From Clostridium drakei (GTDB lineage: Bacteria; Bacillota; Clostridia; Clostridiales; Clostridiaceae): a DNA stretch of 64,000 nt. Numbering within the stretch: position 1 is the first letter of the stretch; the number at the start of each line of letters is the position of its first letter. The stretch covers positions 1 to 64,000 of the forward strand of contig NZ_JIBU02000023.1 in NCBI RefSeq assembly GCF_000633595.2, in the 5' to 3' direction. A program made the position numbers and the translations under genes. The notes under the pieces are model-generated. The model was not told the DNA's origin and searched no databases. It saw only the letters and a program-made list of their open reading frames with translations. Positions 61,115-64,000 of the stretch are shown piece by piece.

Positions 61115-64000
61115 TTATATCACTCCTATTGATAGCTTCTTTTAAACCACATTTATATTTAAAATATTCTTTAGATGTATATTGTTCTTCTGTAGAATCA
61201 AGTTCTTTTAAATTTTCAAATGCAGTGGAAAGCATAAGTTTTATTCTATTCAATTGATTTACTTCACTGGCACCAGGATCATAATCTATTGCAACTATGT
61301 TTGTTCCTTTATAAACCCTCTTTAATTCTTTCATGATACCCTTACCTGTTACATGGTTAGGTAAACATGCAAATGGCTGCATACAAACAATATTTTTAAC
61401 TCCGCTTTGTATAAGCTCTACCATTTCTCCTGTCAAAAACCATCCTTCTCCAGTTTGATTGCCTAAAGAAACAATACTTGAAGCACCTTTTGCTATAGAT
61501 TTTATAGATTCAATAGGAGTAAATCTTTTGCTTTTTCTTATGGCCTTTTTATAAGTCATTCTATAAAATTCCATGACAGCTATAGCTGCTTTTCCTAATA
61601 ATTTAGGAAGTTTCTTTCCTGCTAAATATTTATATTTATACTCTGAATCACTAGCACAATATAATAGAAAATCCGTAAGATCAGGTACTACCACTTCTAC
61701 TCCTTCTCTTTCTAATATATCTATTACATTATTATTGGCTGTTGGATGAAATTTTACAAGAATCTCTCCTACTAATCCAACTTTTGGCTTTAATCTATTA
61801 CTTATCTTTAAATTATCAAATTCTTCTACTATAGATATAATATTATGTTTAAAGGTACTTTTATAAGCCATTTTCAAAGATTTTTTACATACTTCTACCC
61901 ATTTTTCATAAAGCTGATTAGCTGAACCCTCTTCAATTTCATAAGGTCTAACTCTATATAAAACCCTAGAAAGTAAATCTCCATAAGTAAGCGCCATCAT
62001 AGATCTATTAATTAAACTTAATGAAATTTTAAACCCAGGATTCTTTTCCATACCTTTAGCATTTAAAGATATTACTGGAATATTTGAAAACCCTGCATCT
62101 TTTAATGCTTTACGCAAAAAACCAATGTAATTTGTGGCCCTGCACCCTCCTCCAGTTTGAGATATTATAACCGAAGTATTGTTCAAATCATATTTGCCTG
62201 ATTTTAAAGCCTCTATAATTTGTCCCACTACTATTATTGCTGGATAACAAGCATCATTATTTACATATTTTAACCCTTCATCCACAGCTTTTTTATCTTG
62301 AGATGGAAGTACTACTACATTATAACCAGATTGTCTAAATGCTTCCTCTAAAAATTGAAAATGTATAGGAGACATTTCTGGAATTAAAATCGTATGATTC
62401 TTTTTCATTTCTTTAGTAAATATTATTCTTTTATATTTATTTTCAACTTTTTTAAGCTTAAAACCACTATTTTCTCTTTCTTCTGCTGCTGCTTTAAGCG
62501 AACGAAGTCTTATTCTTATAGCGCCTAAATTATTTCCTTCATCAATTTTAAGAGATGTATATATCTTTGAGTTACCATTTAATATTTCCTGTACCTGATC
62601 TGTTGTAACTGAATCCAATCCACAACCAAAAGAGTTTAACTGAACTAACTCTAAATCCTTCTTCGTAGCAACAAAACTAGCTGCAGCATAAAGTCTAGAA
62701 TGATATACCCATTGATCTACTACTCTAAGAGGTCTCTCAACATGTCCAAGGTGAGCTACAGAATCCTCTGTAAGCACTGCCATATCAAGTCCATTAATTA
62801 AATCTGGTATTCCATGATTTATTTCTGGATCTATATGATAAGGTCTTCCTGAAAGTACTACTCCCTTTATCCCTTTTTCTTTAATAAATTCTAAAGCATT
62901 TTCACCAGCTTTTCGAATATCTTCTTTAAAACTTTCCTGTTCTTTACATGCTTTATCTACTGCATAAGTAATCTCTTTTTCACTTAAATCAAATTCTTTA
63001 AGTTCCTCTAGTAATCTTTTCGCCAATACCTTTTTATTATGCAAAGGCAAGAAAGGCTTTATAAATTTTATATTTTGCTCTCTTATAGCATCTACATTAT
63101 TTTTAATTACTTCGGGATATGATATTACAATAGGGCAGTTATAATGGTTGTCTGCTTCCTTTTGCTCTTTGCTTTCATAAGTAATACAAGGATAAAAAAT
63201 AGTTTTTATACCTTTTTCTATAAGATTCATGATATGTCCATGAACCATTTTTCCAGGGTAACATACTGATTCTGATGGTATAGTCTCAATTCCCTTTTCA
63301 TATATCCTCTTTGAAGATCTAGCTGATAATTCTACTCTAAAACCAAGTTCAGTAAATAGCGTAAACCAAAATGGATAATCCTCATACATATTAAGAACTC
63401 TTGGTATACCCAAAGTTCCCCTTTTAGCTTCTTCTTCTTTTAAAGGCTTATATTGAAAAAGTCTATCATATTTATATTTAAATAAATTTGGAAACAAATT
63501 TTTTTTCTTTTCCTTACCTGCTCCTCTTTCACATCTATTTCCTGATACAAATTTTTCTCCATTACCAAATTTATTTATGGTAAGCAAACAGTTATTTGCA
63601 CATAATCCACATCTTGCCATACTTGTTTCTACACTGAGCTCATTCAATTCATGTATATTTAAAAGTTTAGTTGCATAACTGTCTTTATATTTTTCTTTAG
63701 CTATTAAAGCAGCTCCAAAGGCTCCCATTATTCCAGCAATATCTGGTCTAATAACTTCTCTCTCAGATAAAAGCTCAAAACTTCTTAATACTGCATCATT
63801 GTAAAAAGTTCCTCCTTGTACTACTATCTTTTCTCCTATTTCCTTAGGATTTCTTATCTTTATTACTTTAAACAAAGCATTTTTAATAACAGAGTAAGAT
63901 AAACCTGCAGAAATATCTCCTACAGAAGCTCCTTCTTTTTGAGCTTGTTTAACTCTAGAATTCATAAAAACAGTACATCTAGATCCTAAGTCTACAGGCT
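61107..64000 (-). CDS. 2-hydroxyacyl-CoA dehydratase activase-type protein (BcrA/BadF-DUF2229), partial
   Basis: The gene runs off the right edge; at least 964 residues are visible, and full-length relatives have about 1400. The visible N-terminal part continues the ASKHA ATPase domain ([37 protein letters not shown]). Then come a Cys cluster CGLCANNC with further Cys ([11 protein letters not shown]), the DUF2229 region ([19 protein letters not shown]), and a dehydratase-subunit-like part ([20 protein letters not shown]). ATP-driven activases of this type pass an electron to 2-hydroxyacyl-CoA dehydratases. Many such fused proteins in clostridia have no known partner. None is visible here. It is coupled to a TetR gene. 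Confidence 0.87.
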   Translation of the reverse strand, partial: PVDLGSRCTVFMNSRVKQAQKEGASVGDISAGLSYSVIKNALFKVIKIRNPKEIGEKIVVQGGTFYNDAVLRSFELLSEREVIRPDIAGIMGAFGAALIAKEKYKDSYATKLLNIHELNELSVETSMARCGLCANNCLLTINKFGNGEKFVSGNRCERGAGKEKKKNLFPNLFKYKYDRLFQYKPLKEEEAKRGTLGIPRVLNMYEDYPFWFTLFTELGFRVELSARSSKRIYEKGIETIPSESVCYPGKMVHGHIMNLIEKGIKTIFYPCITYESKEQKEADNHYNCPIVISYPEVIKNNVDAIREQNIKFIKPFLPLHNKKVLAKRLLEELKEFDLSEKEITYAVDKACKEQESFKEDIRKAGENALEFIKEKGIKGVVLSGRPYHIDPEINHGIPDLINGLDMAVLTEDSVAHLGHVERPLRVVDQWVYHSRLYAAASFVATKKDLELVQLNSFGCGLDSVTTDQVQEILNGNSKIYTSLKIDEGNNLGAIRIRLRSLKAAAEERENSGFKLKKVENKYKRIIFTKEMKKNHTILIPEMSPIHFQFLEEAFRQSGYNVVVLPSQDKKAVDEGLKYVNNDACYPAIIVVGQIIEALKSGKYDLNNTSVIISQTGGGCRATNYIGFLRKALKDAGFSNIPVISLNAKGMEKNPGFKISLSLINRSMMALTYGDLLSRVLYRVRPYEIEEGSANQLYEKWVEVCKKSLKMAYKSTFKHNIISIVEEFDNLKISNRLKPKVGLVGEILVKFHPTANNNVIDILEREGVEVVVPDLTDFLLYCASDSEYKYKYLAGKKLPKLLGKAAIAVMEFYRMTYKKAIRKSKRFTPIESIKSIAKGASSIVSLGNQTGEGWFLTGEMVELIQSGVKNIVCMQPFACLPNHVTGKGIMKELKRVYKGTNIVAIDYDPGASEVNQLNRIKLMLSTAFENLKELDSTEEQYTSKEYFKYKCGLKEAINRSDING

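Overview
The window is low-GC, AT-rich DNA that looks like the chromosome of an anaerobic, spore-forming, butyrate-producing Clostridium (sensu stricto). The supporting evidence is: a complete set of crotonyl/butyryl-CoA enzymes; butyrate kinase; a cysteine-type formate dehydrogenase; PolC; sporulation-linked genes (a Spo0E-like phosphatase, a CotF-like coat protein and a PdaA-like deacetylase); strong GGAGG ribosome binding sites; and T-box control. I cannot name the species from sequence alone. I see no tRNA or rRNA gene, no CRISPR array, no prophage and no intact transposase.

Layout. (1) 154-6218, minus: a biotin-independent malonate decarboxylase operon, mdcA-mdcC-mdcDE(fused)-mdcG-[SGNH hydrolase]-mdcH, with a divergent LysR gene (6332-7225). 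mdcB and a malonate carrier are not in the window. (2) 7358-15426, minus: PolC, a CPBP membrane protease, an exported amidase-domain protein and an EamA exporter. (3) 15755-23140: a lone formate dehydrogenase, a GT-C-type membrane protein, a CBS protein, a Cof-type HAD phosphatase, a Spo0E-like protein, and a NADAR/NrtR-type NAD or ADP-ribose pair. (4) 23345-26340, minus: fructose operon fruK-fruA. (5) 26584-30358: a small protein gene interrupted by an in-frame TGA, a fumarylacetoacetate-hydrolase-family enzyme, then two tandem glycine-type T-boxes ahead of an ACT-domain gene and a UPF0210/DUF711 gene. (6) 30551-34244, minus: a hypothetical protein, a MarR regulator and a chemoreceptor.

(7) 34411-49924 is the metabolic core. 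A minus-strand operon runs crt - propionate-CoA-transferase-like - bcd - hbd - thl - bcd - etfB - etfA and ends at a strong terminator, followed by a separate 4-hydroxybutyrate/acetate CoA-transferase gene. Upstream of crt lies a 1.95-kb noncoding spacer. Beyond it is a second, almost identical crt gene in inverted orientation, which leads into a GntP-type permease. An orphan etfB faces that permease. The spacer and the etfB upstream region carry four sigma-A promoters (TTGACA-N17-TAAAAT or TAGAAT). In each, CTTGNNNNCAA-type operator units repeat every 15 bp across the -35 and spacer, and three of the four are followed by a cre-like site. This points to one GntR-type regulator, encoded elsewhere, together with catabolite control, coordinating the butyryl-CoA genes.

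(8) 50122-64000: a DUF3298-type protein and a PdaA-like deacetylase; a buk-hisC operon with a clear sigma-54 (-24/-12) promoter next to a PrpR/PAS/AAA+ activator gene; an MFS transporter; a CotF-like protein; an HD-GYP phosphodiesterase; and a TetR gene overlapping a large 2-hydroxyacyl-CoA dehydratase activase-type gene that runs off the right edge.

Several intergenic regions hold RNA-like or repeat structure that the genes do not explain: a duplicated hairpin module between thl and bcd, a multibranched element at 30382-30479, a nested structure at 57113-57258, a hairpin element at 28054-28125, and a MITE-like element in the leader of the second crt gene.
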